From an uncultured Actinomycetes bacterium (GTDB lineage Bacteria; Actinomycetota; Acidimicrobiia; Acidimicrobiales; Acidimicrobilacustridaceae): 58,529 nucleotides of DNA. Made by a program: the position numbers and the translations under genes. The notes under the pieces were generated by a model. The model searched no databases and was not told where the DNA came from. It saw only the letters and a list, made by a program, of their open reading frames with translations. Shown in pieces: positions 42,151 through 50,801 of the stretch (position 1 is its first letter; every line of letters starts with the position of its first letter). The stretch is from assembly GCA_937876315.1 (NCBI GenBank), contig CALEHQ010000016.1, positions 1 to 58,529 on the forward strand. The letters run 5' to 3'.

Positions 42151-44631
42151 CTAGCCGATGGCAACCGCTCCGTCGGCATCAACGTCAACGACCACGGTGT
42201 CACTCTCGGCGTAACGACCTTCAAGGATCGCAATGGCCAGCGGGTCGGCGATCTCACGCTGAATGACTCGCTTGAGGGGTCGAGCACCAAACGCGGGGTC
42301 GTACCCCTCGGCGGCAAGCGCAGCACTTGCAGCGGTCGTGACATCGAGTGTGATTCGACGCTGAGCCAACCGCTTCGTGATTCCCTCGAGTTGGATGTCG
42401 ACGATACGGCCCAAATCTTCTTCCGTCAGAGAACGGAATCGCACGATGTCGTCGATGCGGTTCACGAACTCGGGCTTGAAGTAGTCCCGCGGATCACCGG
42501 GCAGGTTCGAGGTCAGAATCAACACCACATTGGTGAAGTCAACCGTTCGACCTTGACCATCAGTGAGGCGTCCATCGTCAAGCAATTGCAGCAACACGTT
42601 GAACACGTCGGGATGGGCCTTCTCGAGTTCGTCGAGAAGAACTACTGAGTAGGGCCGACGGCGAACAGCTTCGGTCAGCTGTCCACCCTCGTCGTAACCG
42701 ACATAGCCCGGAGGTGCACCGATGAGACGCGACACGGAATGCTTCTCCATGTATTCGCTCATATCGATGCGGATCATGGCTCGTTCATCGTCGAACATGA
42801 AGTCGGCGAGTGATCGTGCGAGTTCGGTTTTGCCCACGCCGGTTGGGCCGAGGAACAAGAACGAACCAATCGGGCGATTGGGATCGGAAAGTCCGGCGCG
42901 GCTGCGTCGAATTGCGTTGGCTACCGCGGTGACGGCTTCATCCTGACCTACCACTCGATCATGCAGCACCTCTTCAAGGCGCACGAGTTTGGACATTTCG
43001 CCTTCCATCAACCGGCTGACAGGAACCCCTGTCCACTTGCTGATCACTTCGGCAATATCTTCCTCGTCAACTTCTTCCTTCAGCATCTTTTGGGTTGCTT
43101 GAAGTTCATCAAGCGCTTTCGATGCTTCAGAGATCTGCCGTTCGATCTCGGGCAGAACTCCGTATCGAATCTCTGACGCCTTTTCGAGGTCATCTTCACG
43201 CTCGAGTTGGCTGCGATTGTTTTCGAGCTGTTCTTTCAACTCACGAATGCGGTCAATGGCATCTTTTTCGTTCTGCCAGTGCGCCTTCATGGCCGAAATC
43301 TGCTCACGCAGGTTGGCGAGTTCCTCCTCGATCGTCGCTAGACGTTCGATCGACGGGATGTCCGTTTCTTTGGCCAGCGCCACTCGCTCGATTTCAAGTT
43401 GACGAATTCGTCGATCAACAACGTCGATCTCGGTTGGCATCGAATCAATCTCGATACGCAACTTCGACGCGGCTTCATCAACAAGGTCGATGGCCTTGTC
43501 GGGAAGGAAACGGCCTGTCAGATACCGGTCGGAAAGCACCGCGGCACCGACAAGCGCTGCGTCTTGAATGCGCACGCCGTGATGGACTTCGTAACGCTCT
43601 TTGAGTCCTCGAAGAATCGCGATGGTGTCATCGACAGAGGGCTGGTCGACGAAGACCTGCTGAAAGCGACGCTCTAGTGCTGGATCTTTTTCGATGTACT
43701 TGCGATATTCGTCGAGCGTCGTCGCACCGATCATGCGCAGTTGCCCACGAGCCAACATTGGCTTGAGCATGTTGCCGGCATCCATCGAGCCTTCCGATGC
43801 GCCTGCGCCAACAACTGTGTGCATCTCATCGATAAAGGTGATGACTTCGCCTTCTGAATCGGTGATTTCTTTCAGAACGGCCTTCAGTCGCTCCTCGAAT
43901 TCGCCGCGGTACTTCGCACCGGCGACCATCGACGAAAGATCAAGCGAAATCAGTCGCTTGTTCTTGAGACTTTCAGGAACGTCGCCTTCGACAATTCGAC
44001 GAGCAAGTCCTTCAACGATTGCGGTCTTACCAACACCGGGTTCACCAATGAGCACAGGGTTGTTCTTTGTTCGACGCGACAGCACCTGAATGACGCGACG
44101 AATCTCATCGTCGCGACCAATGACGGGATCAATCTTCCCTTCGCGAGCGCGAGCGGTGAGGTCTTGTCCGTACTTTTCAAGAGCTTGGTACTGCTCTTCG
44201 GGGTTCTGGCTGGTCACGCGATGACTTCCGCGAACATCAACCATTGCGGCAAGCAGGTCTTCCTTCGTAACGCCGACTGCATCGGCCATCGCAAGAAGAA
44301 GGTGTTCGGTCGAGAGGTATTCGTCGTGCAGATCACGGCGGATCTCATCGGCACTATCGATGAGCGCGGTGAACTCACGGCTGACGCGGGACTCACTGCC
44401 ATAGGACTTCGGCAGTTTCGACACCGCATCCTCGGCGAGGTTGCGCACATGAAGTGGCGCCACGCCCACCTTCTGAAGGATCGGTAGAACGATGCCTTCT
44501 TCCTGACCGAGCAGGGCGAGCAAAAGATGATCGGGGGTGACCTCGGGATTGCTGGCCGATCGAGCGGCAGCAATGGCGTTGTTCACCGCCTCTTGGGTCT
44601 TGAGGGTCCAGCGGTTTGGGTCGAGAGCCAT
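42151..44631 (-). CDS. clpB: ATP-dependent chaperone ClpB
   Basis: An 826-residue Hsp100 disaggregase that works with DnaK. Clp N-domain to about 145, NBD1 with [13 protein letters not shown], a coiled-coil M-domain at about 405-520 (heptads such as [21 protein letters not shown]), and NBD2 with [13 protein letters not shown] and [12 protein letters not shown] loop in NBD2 is short ([20 protein letters not shown]) compared with E. coli ClpB. SD GGAG is 14 nt upstream. A 27-bp inverted repeat shared with dnaK lies in its promoter region. Confidence 0.97.
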   Translation of the reverse strand: MALDPNRWTLKTQEAVNNAIAAARSASNPEVTPDHLLLALLGQEEGIVLPILQKVGVAPLHVRNLAEDAVSKLPKSYGSESRVSREFTALIDSADEIRRDLHDEYLSTEHLLLAMADAVGVTKEDLLAAMVDVRGSHRVTSQNPEEQYQALEKYGQDLTARAREGKIDPVIGRDDEIRRVIQVLSRRTKNNPVLIGEPGVGKTAIVEGLARRIVEGDVPESLKNKRLISLDLSSMVAGAKYRGEFEERLKAVLKEITDSEGEVITFIDEMHTVVGAGASEGSMDAGNMLKPMLARGQLRMIGATTLDEYRKYIEKDPALERRFQQVFVDQPSVDDTIAILRGLKERYEVHHGVRIQDAALVGAAVLSDRYLTGRFLPDKAIDLVDEAASKLRIEIDSMPTEIDVVDRRIRQLEIERVALAKETDIPSIERLATIEEELANLREQISAMKAHWQNEKDAIDRIRELKEQLENNRSQLEREDDLEKASEIRYGVLPEIERQISEASKALDELQATQKMLKEEVDEEDIAEVISKWTGVPVSRLMEGEMSKLVRLEEVLHDRVVGQDEAVTAVANAIRRSRAGLSDPNRPIGSFLFLGPTGVGKTELARSLADFMFDDERAMIRIDMSEYMEKHSVSRLIGAPPGYVGYDEGGQLTEAVRRRPYSVVLLDELEKAHPDVFNVLLQLLDDGRLTDGQGRTVDFTNVVLILTSNLPGDPRDYFKPEFVNRIDDIVRFRSLTEEDLGRIVDIQLEGITKRLAQRRITLDVTTAASAALAAEGYDPAFGARPLKRVIQREIADPLAIAILEGRYAESDTVVVDVDADGAVAIG

Positions 44632-44706
44632 GGTTCTGGCGTTTCTCCTTCACTCAGACAAATGGGGGGTCCGCCGAGATGACGGGTGCCGGGCTCACCC
44701 GACATG

Positions 44707-44733
44707 AAAGTTAACAATGAGATTGTCAACTTT
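44707..44733. promoter_or_regulatory. Candidate HspR operator upstream of clpB
   Basis: An inverted repeat with AAAGTT (44707-44712) and AACTTT (44728-44733) ends; the 12-nt arms match at 11 positions around a 3-nt centre. Read on the minus strand it contains TTGACA, which may be the clpB -35. Total length and end sequences equal those of the dnaK site. Confidence 0.6.
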
Positions 44734-44797
44734 GTTCCTACAGACTGCTCCCTTGCTGGGAAAATGTGGGATGCAGTTCGGTTGCGAACGACAGCGG

Positions 44798-45214
44798 TTA
44801 GCGGCCGGAAAGACGGCGCAGTACTTCGGCTGCATCGCCAAAAGGAGCCACTGACTGGCGCAGGGGCACGAGGTCGCGGCGATACGAACGATGCGTTTCT
44901 TCGACCGCAGCTGCCATTTCGGCTCGGGATTGAAGGAGCGCCGATTCGAGCGCAGAAATGTGCGCTTCGAGTTCGAGAACTTTCTTCACACCGGCAAGGT
45001 TCAAACCTTCGTCGGTGAGTTCTTGAATGCGACGCAGATGATCGATGTCGGCCTGGCTGTAACGGCGTGAGCCACCAGTGGTGCGCGCCGGTTCAAGCAA
45101 ACCTTTACGTTCGTAAATGCGAAGTGTTTGAGGATGCACGCCTGCGAGTTCTGCAGCTACCGAGATGATGTAGACCGCTCGCATTTGTGCATTGGAATCG
45201 GACATCGGACTCAT
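44798..45214 (-). CDS. hspR: Heat shock repressor HspR, MerR family
   Basis: A 138-residue MerR-type repressor of the dnaK operon and clpB, with DnaK as co-repressor in known actinobacteria. Winged helix: YIISVAAELAGVHPQTLRIYERKGLLEPARTTGGSRRYSQADIDHLRRIQ, followed by a coiled-coil dimerisation helix. GGGGGT precedes ATG at 45214, which starts 2 nt after the dnaJ stop. Last gene of dnaK-grpE-dnaJ-hspR. Confidence 0.95.
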   Translation of the reverse strand: MSPMSDSNAQMRAVYIISVAAELAGVHPQTLRIYERKGLLEPARTTGGSRRYSQADIDHLRRIQELTDEGLNLAGVKKVLELEAHISALESALLQSRAEMAAAVEETHRSYRRDLVPLRQSVAPFGDAAEVLRRLSGR

Positions 45215-45216
45215 GT

Positions 45217-46359
45217 TCAGACCCCCAAGTAGTCGCGAGGAGCGGCGGGAAACGCTTCGGCCATAGCTTCGAGCGCGTCGCGCTGTTCTTTTGTGATCTT
45301 CGTAGGAACATCGACCTGCACCGTGACGAGGAGATCGCCAGTGACCTTCTTTGTTGCAACACCGCGGCCCTTCACTCGGAAGACCTTTCCAGTCGGAGTA
45401 CCCGCAGGAATCTTGAGCGTGACGGGATTGCCATCGAGTGTCGGAACAGTGAGCTTTGTGCCCAGTGTTGCTTCAGCAAATGTCACTGGAACATTGATGG
45501 CGAGGTTCTTTCCGTCACGTCCAAAAATGTCGTCGCGATCCACATGAACGATCACATAGAGGTCGCCGATTTCACCGCCGTTTCGACCGGCACCACCGCG
45601 CCCCTTCAGCTTGATGCGTTGACCGTCATCGACGCCGGCAGGAATGCGAACTTTGACTTCGCGCGCACGCTTTTCGACGCCAGTGCCGCGACAGGTTCCG
45701 CATGGTGACGTGATGACTGAACCGGCGCCACCACACACGGGACACGGAGATGAGAACGAGAACATGCCCTGGTTGTCGTCGGAGACGCCGCTTCCACGAC
45801 AGTGCTGACACATCGTTGGCGCGGTGCCTGGCTTTGCCCCGGAACCGCTACATGTTCCGCACGGCAAATCGCTCGTGAGGTGAAGCGCCGTTTCCATACC
45901 GTTGATCGCTTCACGGAATGACATCCGAAGTGTTGCCTCGAGGTCGGCGCCGCGTTGCGGTGCGCGACCACGACTTTGGTTCTGGCGACCTCGTCGGCCA
46001 CCGCCGCCGAACATGCCACCAAGCAAATCGCCAAGATCGGCGCCTTCATAGTTAAAGCCACCGGCACCGGGGTTGAAACCACCGCCACTGCGACCACCGC
46101 CGAAACCCATGCCACCCATCGGGCCTTGACGACGAACTTCGTCGTACTCGGCACGCTTGGTCTCATCGCCAACAACGTCGTAGGCCGCAGAGATTTCCTT
46201 GAACTTGTCTTCTGCTGCAGCGTTACCGGGGTTGGCATCGGGATGAAATTCCCGAGCCAACTTCCGGTACGCGCGCGTGATGTCCTTCGGTGTTGCCGTT
46301 TCCGACACACCGAGGACTTCGTAGTAGTTCTTGTCGAACCACTCGCGCTGTGGAGCCAC
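45217..46359 (-). CDS. dnaJ: Chaperone DnaJ (type I Hsp40)
   Basis: A 380-residue co-chaperone. The J-domain (residues 8-73) has the HPD motif (REFHPDANPGN). A Gly/Phe-rich linker runs to about 130. The zinc finger has four CxxCxGxG repeats (CGTCSGSG, CQHCRGSG, CPVCGGAG, CGTCRGTG). The C-terminal substrate domains follow. Starts 3 nt after grpE. Confidence 0.96.
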   Translation of the reverse strand: MAPQREWFDKNYYEVLGVSETATPKDITRAYRKLAREFHPDANPGNAAAEDKFKEISAAYDVVGDETKRAEYDEVRRQGPMGGMGFGGGRSGGGFNPGAGGFNYEGADLGDLLGGMFGGGGRRGRQNQSRGRAPQRGADLEATLRMSFREAINGMETALHLTSDLPCGTCSGSGAKPGTAPTMCQHCRGSGVSDDNQGMFSFSSPCPVCGGAGSVITSPCGTCRGTGVEKRAREVKVRIPAGVDDGQRIKLKGRGGAGRNGGEIGDLYVIVHVDRDDIFGRDGKNLAINVPVTFAEATLGTKLTVPTLDGNPVTLKIPAGTPTGKVFRVKGRGVATKKVTGDLLVTVQVDVPTKITKEQRDALEAMAEAFPAAPRDYLGV

Positions 46360-46362
46360 TTG

Positions 46363-46896
46363 CTAACCCTTGACCTTCACCATCGCTGGGCGTAACACCC
46401 TGCTTTTCCATTGATACCCAGTGCGAAGCGTCTCGATCACAATCGGTTCGCCACCGTCACCTTCTTCATGCATCACTGCATCGTGAAGATTCGGATCGAA
46501 CGGCTCGTTGGCTGGTGTCAGTCGCACTAAGCCTTCGCTTCCGAGCAAATCGGCGAGCATTTTCGCGATCGGTTCGACATCGGTTGATCCGTGTCCGATC
46601 GCGGCTTCGCACGCATCAAGAACCACGAGCAGTTTCTCGGCCAGATTCTCGTTGGCCCGTTCTCGCAGTTCTTCTTGCTCGCGAGCAACGCGTTTGCGGT
46701 GATTATCGAACTCGGCCTTGACTCGCAGCATCGTGTCGCGGAACTCGTCGCGTTCAGCAACGAGCGCAGCAACATCAACTTCACCAGTGGCATCGGGTAC
46801 TTCGAAACCTTGTTCGCCACCGGCTGCTGCTTCAAGCAGTTCGTCGTCAGTCGGAGAGGTCTCTTCCGAGACCTCTCCGTCACCTGACACGGTCAC
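46363..46896 (-). CDS. grpE: Nucleotide exchange factor GrpE
   Basis: A 177-residue nucleotide exchange factor for DnaK, with an acidic N-terminus, a long helix ([32 protein letters not shown]) and a C-terminal beta domain ([19 protein letters not shown]). GTG start overlaps the dnaK stop by 4 nt (GTGA). Confidence 0.95.
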   Translation of the reverse strand: MTVSGDGEVSEETSPTDDELLEAAAGGEQGFEVPDATGEVDVAALVAERDEFRDTMLRVKAEFDNHRKRVAREQEELRERANENLAEKLLVVLDACEAAIGHGSTDVEPIAKMLADLLGSEGLVRLTPANEPFDPNLHDAVMHEEGDGGEPIVIETLRTGYQWKSRVLRPAMVKVKG

Positions 46897-48725
46897 TTGC
46901 CTTCGTCATCGACGATCTCGGCATCGACGACCTCGTCGTCGTTCGGTGCCGAGCTCGTTGCGGCTCCACCAGAAGCTGACTCTTCAGCCGCAGCCTGTTC
47001 ATACAGCTTCTGAGTGAAGTCCTGGCTTGCAGTCATGAGCGATTCGGTTGCCACCTTGATGGCTTCACCATCGGTACCCGCAAGTGCGGTCTTGAGGTCG
47101 GCCAACTTGGACTCAACCGATGCCTTCTCGTCTTCAGAGATCTTGTCGCCCTGATCTTTGAGCAACTTCTCTGTTTGGTAGACGAGCGTGTCGGCACTGT
47201 TGCGAGCGTCGGCTTCTTCGCGACGCTTCGCATCTTCAGCTGCGTGCGCTTCGGCATCTTTCACCATCTGATCGATCTGGTCCTTGCTAAGCGAGGACTG
47301 ACCGGTAATGGTCATTGACTGTTCCTTATTGGTCGCACGATCCTTCGCCGACACATGCACAATGCCGTTTGCATCGATGTCGAACGTGACTTCGATCTGC
47401 GGCACACCTCGAGGTGCGGGCGGAAGATCGACGAGTTGGAACTTGCCGAGTGACTTGTTGAATTGCGCCATTTCGCGTTCGCCTTGGAGCACGTTGATCT
47501 CGACCGACGGCTGATTGTCTTCCGCAGTGGTGAACACCTCGGTGCGACGAGTCGGGATGGTCGTGTTGCGCTCAATGAGCTTGGTCATAACCGAACCCTT
47601 GGTTTCGATACCAAGAGAAAGCGGTGTGACATCGAGAAGGAGAACATCCTTCACCTCGCCCTTGAGGACACCAGCCTGAACGGCTGCGCCGATAGCGACC
47701 ACCTCATCGGGGTTCACGCCCTTATGCGGATCGTTGCCCGTCATTTCCTTGACGAGATCGACAACGGCCGGCATACGAGTTGAACCACCAACAAGCACCA
47801 CGTGATCGACATCGCCCTTGGTGAGGCCAGCATCGACAATGGCTTGTTCGAACGGAACACGACAACGCTCAAGAAGATCAGCGGTGAGTTCCTGGAACTT
47901 CGCACGGGTGAGTTGCTCGTCGAGATGCAATGGACCGTCCGGAGTTGCAGTGATGAACGGCAGATTTATCTGCGTCTGCTGCACCTGTGACAGTTCGATC
48001 TTCGCCTTCTCGGCAGATTCCTTCAGACGCTGAATCGCCATGTTGTCTTTCAACAAGTCGACGCCGTGTGCGGTCTTGAATCCGTCGGCAAGCCAGTTGA
48101 TGATGCGCTCGTCCCAGTCGTCGCCACCAAGGCTGGTGTCGCCGTGAGTCGACTTCACTTCAAACACACCGTCGCCGATTTCGAGAACCGAAACGTCGAA
48201 CGTGCCGCCACCAAGGTCGAATACGAGGATTGTCTGATCGACAGTTTCTTTGTCGAGTCCGTACGCAAGTGCTGCAGCTGTCGGCTCATTGATGATGCGG
48301 AGCACCTCAAGGCCAGCAATTTGTCCGGCCTCTTTCGTTGCGGTGCGCTGCGCGTCGTCGAAGTAGGCGGGCACGGTGATGACGGCCTGAGTGACGGTGT
48401 CACCGAGATAGGCCTCGGCATCGCGCTTGAGCTTCATGAGTGTGCGGGCAGAAATTTCCTGAGCGGTATAGGCCTTGCCATCGATGTCGATGGTCCAGTT
48501 GGTGCCCATATGGCGCTTGACCGAACGAATGGTGCGGTCCGGGTTGGTGATGGACTGACGCTTGGCCACTTCGCCGACGAGAACCTCGCCGTTCTTTGCG
48601 AATGCGACCACTGAAGGCGTGGTGCGGCTTCCTTCTGCGTTAGGGATGACCACCGGGTCGCCCGCCTCGAGTACCGAGACGACCGAGTTGGTGGTACCGA
48701 GGTCGATACCGACGGCCTTTGCCAT
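46893..48725 (-). CDS. dnaK: Chaperone DnaK (Hsp70)
   Basis: A 610-residue Hsp70. The ATPase domain opens with [16 protein letters not shown] and contains [19 protein letters not shown]-like [19 protein letters not shown] and [12 protein letters not shown]. The substrate domain includes [13 protein letters not shown]. The C-terminal lid ends in an Ala/Ser-rich tail and [14 protein letters not shown]. As in actinobacteria generally, a stretch of about 24 residues present in Gram-negative DnaK near residue 80 is absent. AAGGAG lies 8 nt upstream. Confidence 0.97.
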   Translation of the reverse strand: MAKAVGIDLGTTNSVVSVLEAGDPVVIPNAEGSRTTPSVVAFAKNGEVLVGEVAKRQSITNPDRTIRSVKRHMGTNWTIDIDGKAYTAQEISARTLMKLKRDAEAYLGDTVTQAVITVPAYFDDAQRTATKEAGQIAGLEVLRIINEPTAAALAYGLDKETVDQTILVFDLGGGTFDVSVLEIGDGVFEVKSTHGDTSLGGDDWDERIINWLADGFKTAHGVDLLKDNMAIQRLKESAEKAKIELSQVQQTQINLPFITATPDGPLHLDEQLTRAKFQELTADLLERCRVPFEQAIVDAGLTKGDVDHVVLVGGSTRMPAVVDLVKEMTGNDPHKGVNPDEVVAIGAAVQAGVLKGEVKDVLLLDVTPLSLGIETKGSVMTKLIERNTTIPTRRTEVFTTAEDNQPSVEINVLQGEREMAQFNKSLGKFQLVDLPPAPRGVPQIEVTFDIDANGIVHVSAKDRATNKEQSMTITGQSSLSKDQIDQMVKDAEAHAAEDAKRREEADARNSADTLVYQTEKLLKDQGDKISEDEKASVESKLADLKTALAGTDGEAIKVATESLMTASQDFTQKLYEQAAAEESASGGAATSSAPNDDEVVDAEIVDDEGK

Positions 48726-48815
48726 GGTGATGCTCCTTCATTTCTGTGGTTCTGATGCTGGTTATCGGGGGGATACTTCTCCACTGCCAAGCGGGGCTGA
48801 GTGGCCGTCGCTAAG

Positions 48816-48842
48816 AAAGTTGAGCGTGACACTAACAACTTT
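48816..48842. promoter_or_regulatory. Candidate HspR operator upstream of the dnaK operon
   Basis: AAAGTTG (48816-48822) and CAACTTT (48836-48842) form a perfect 7-nt inverted repeat with 13 nt between, 27 bp in total as at clpB. On the minus strand TAGTGT within it may be the dnaK -10. A degenerate second set of AAAGTT/AACT half-sites lies at about 48871-48897. Confidence 0.6.
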
Positions 48843-48947
48843 GGTCTGGGCCGTTCCATTCCCAAATTCCAAAGTTTTTTGAAAGTTCTCTGAACTACCT
48901 CTCGTCGGGGATGACCAAACCGGGCCAAGGCCCCGATCCCGTTGGGG

Positions 48948-48953
48948 CAGACT
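48948..48953 (+). promoter_or_regulatory. -10-like hexamer of gpmA
   Basis: CAGACT, 6 nt before the ATG at 48960; a one-base variant of the TANNNT pattern seen elsewhere. Confidence 0.4.
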
Positions 48954-48959
48954 GGAACC

Positions 48960-49718
48960 ATGACTTCCACCCTCGTCCTGCTGCGCCATGGTCAGAGCAC
49001 CTGGAACCTCGAAAATCTCTTCACCGGCTGGTACGACGCTGATCTCACCGATCAGGGCCAGGCCGAGGCCAGTGCCGCAGGGCCCGCCATGGCCGCTGCC
49101 GGTGTAGCGCCCACCGTGGTCCATACCTCGATGCAAGTCCGGGCGATCCGCACCGCCAACCTCGCCCTCGACGGCATGAACCGGCTTTGGGTTCCGGTTC
49201 GTCGTTCGTGGCGCCTCAACGAACGCCACTACGGCGCGCTGCAGGGAATGGACAAGAAGGAAACCACCGAGAAGTACGGCACAGACCAGGTCTTCGAATG
49301 GCGTCGTTCCTATGACATCCCACCGCCCAAGCTCGAACTTGATGATCCCCGTCACCCTCGGTTCGACGAGCGCTACGCCTCACTTCCGGCCGACGTCCTG
49401 CCTGCCTCAGAATGTCTCGCCGATGTCGTCGACCGCATGCTTCCCTACTGGTACGACGACATCGTCCCCGATCTGCGTGCCGGTCACACCGTCCTTGTTG
49501 TCGCTCACGGCAACAGTCTTCGGGCGCTCATCAAACATCTCGATGCCATCAGCGACGCAGATATCGCCGATGTGAACCTTCCTACCGGCGTACCCATTCG
49601 CTACGAACTTGACGATGCGATGGTGCCAACAAAGCCACTGCCATTGACCGATCGCTATCTCGGCGATGCCGAAGCAGCGAAGGCAGCAGCAGAAGCAGTG
49701 GCCCGTCAGGCCGGTTGA
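48960..49718 (+). CDS. gpmA: 2,3-bisphosphoglycerate-dependent phosphoglycerate mutase
   Basis: A 252-residue glycolytic enzyme interconverting 3- and 2-phosphoglycerate. [29 protein letters not shown] carries the catalytic His; [21 protein letters not shown] and [16 protein letters not shown] (second His) are intact. ATG at 48960 matches family length. It diverges from dnaK and its end overlaps the convergent winged-helix gene by 13 bp. Confidence 0.96.
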   Translation: MTSTLVLLRHGQSTWNLENLFTGWYDADLTDQGQAEASAAGPAMAAAGVAPTVVHTSMQVRAIRTANLALDGMNRLWVPVRRSWRLNERHYGALQGMDKKETTEKYGTDQVFEWRRSYDIPPPKLELDDPRHPRFDERYASLPADVLPASECLADVVDRMLPYWYDDIVPDLRAGHTVLVVAHGNSLRALIKHLDAISDADIADVNLPTGVPIRYELDDAMVPTKPLPLTDRYLGDAEAAKAAAEAVARQAG

Positions 49719-50215
49719 ACCATCTGCAATTCGCCGGCTTCCAATAAGTAGCCACGCGACCGAACGGTTCGGATCGCCAGTCCCAATGGGGCGATCCGGC
49801 GTCGTAAGCGGAGCATGTGTACATCAAGCGCATTGCGCCCCGGCGCGCCCGAGGGCCATCCGGTTCGAGAGAGATTGTCTCGACTCACCACGGCGCCGAA
49901 CCGATCGAGCAATGCCGACATGAGCCGGGCCTCAAGCGGAGGCAGCGATACCCAGCCGCTTCCGACCCGGAGCACTCCGTCGGGGTCAAGTGCTGGGGTT
50001 TCCGAGTTGTGGACCAATGAGCGGGCCGCAATCGCTCGACAGCGAGCATCGATATCGTCCTGACTAGCGGGCAAGCGAATCCAGTCCTCGAGACAATCAA
50101 TCGCCCCAGGCGCAGGGGTGTCGGCATCGACGAGCAATAGACGGGAGGCCCCCCGACCCGCAAGGGCTTGACGACGATCTTCTTCCAGCGGCCAACGAAG
50201 CAGGGCGACATCCAC
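49706..50215 (-). CDS. OmpR-type winged-helix regulator with a reduced, phosphosite-less N-terminal domain
   Basis: A 169-residue protein. Residues about 80-165 are an OmpR/PhoB DNA-binding domain ([58 protein letters not shown]). The first 70 residues look like a remnant of a receiver domain, with a [10 protein letters not shown] strand but half the normal length and no clear phospho-acceptor arrangement. GTG at 50215 is set by TAGCGT 7 nt upstream; the frame continues to 50323 into the neighbouring promoter. Divergent from the cyclic-nucleotide-binding gene, which may be a target. Confidence 0.75.
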   Translation of the reverse strand: MDVALLRWPLEEDRRQALAGRGASRLLLVDADTPAPGAIDCLEDWIRLPASQDDIDARCRAIAARSLVHNSETPALDPDGVLRVGSGWVSLPPLEARLMSALLDRFGAVVSRDNLSRTGWPSGAPGRNALDVHMLRLRRRIAPLGLAIRTVRSRGYLLEAGELQMVQPA

Positions 50216-50222
50216 GAGGGTC

Positions 50223-50228
50223 ACGCTA
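50223..50228 (-). promoter_or_regulatory. -10 hexamer of the winged-helix gene (leaderless)
   Basis: TAGCGT on the minus strand, 7 nt before the GTG at 50215. Confidence 0.55.
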
Positions 50229-50308
50229 CGGATCGCCTGTTTCCCGAGTGTTTCGTAGTCGTGAAGGATCGATGGCCGAATGGACGAGCAGAGTGGCGGG
50301 GTTCTCCC

Positions 50309-50314
50309 TATGCT
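50309..50314 (+). promoter_or_regulatory. -10 hexamer of the cyclic-nucleotide-binding gene (leaderless)
   Basis: TATGCT, 7 nt before the ATG at 50322. Confidence 0.6.
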
Positions 50315-50321
50315 TCGCCTC

Positions 50322-50729
50322 ATGGCACGCGACGCATGGCTCGATCATTTGGCTCAGGTTCCGCTCTTCGCAGAGTGCGACAAGCGCCAGCTTCAGCAGG
50401 TGGCAGCAGCAGCGGTGGAGATCTCCGTTGAGGCAGGAAAGGTTCTGGTGCGCGAAGGCGAGCCGGGCCATGAATGCTTCGTGATCGTCACCGGCTCAGC
50501 CACCGTTACTCGTGGCGGTGCAACCGTGGCCAGCCTCGGCCCTGGTGCCGTTGTCGGCGAACTTGCACCACTGACAGGCGGCGTCCGCACCGCAACGGTT
50601 ACTGCCGACTCTGCCATGGAGGTCCTCGTGATCGCCCAGCGTGAGTTCAACGGCCTCATTGAAGAGGTACCTGGCTTTGCCGTGCAGCTGCTGCGCAACC
50701 TTGCCGCACGCATGACCGACGAATCCTGA
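50322..50729 (+). CDS. Stand-alone cyclic nucleotide-binding domain protein
   Basis: A 135-residue protein consisting of one CAP-type cNMP-binding domain with no DNA-binding part. LAQVPLFAECDKRQLQQVAAAA, GKVLVREGEPGHECFVIVTGSATV and VVGELAPLTGGVRTATVTADSAMEVLVI follow the family pattern. GELAPLTGGVRTATV corresponds to the phosphate-binding cassette (FGEIALL...RSATV), with GG in place of the usual spacing. It may be a ligand sensor acting on another protein, or bind no nucleotide. Start fixed by the leaderless promoter. Confidence 0.85.
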   Translation: MARDAWLDHLAQVPLFAECDKRQLQQVAAAAVEISVEAGKVLVREGEPGHECFVIVTGSATVTRGGATVASLGPGAVVGELAPLTGGVRTATVTADSAMEVLVIAQREFNGLIEEVPGFAVQLLRNLAARMTDES

Positions 50730-50786
50730 ACCCCTCGTCACCCCTCTCACCGCCCTCTGGTGAGGTTTCGCGCCCATAGGCGCGAG

Positions 50787-50792
50787 TAGGTT
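50787..50792 (+). promoter_or_regulatory. -10 hexamer of the etfD-like gene
   Basis: TAGGTT, 9 nt before the ATG at 50802; no SD. Confidence 0.5.
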
Positions 50793-50801
50793 TGCGACCG
50801 T

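Noticed and set aside
42151-44631. ClpB as a truncated gene because of the short NBD2 loop
   Set aside because: All Walker, sensor and M-domain elements are present and frame is intact; loop length varies in actinobacterial ClpB.
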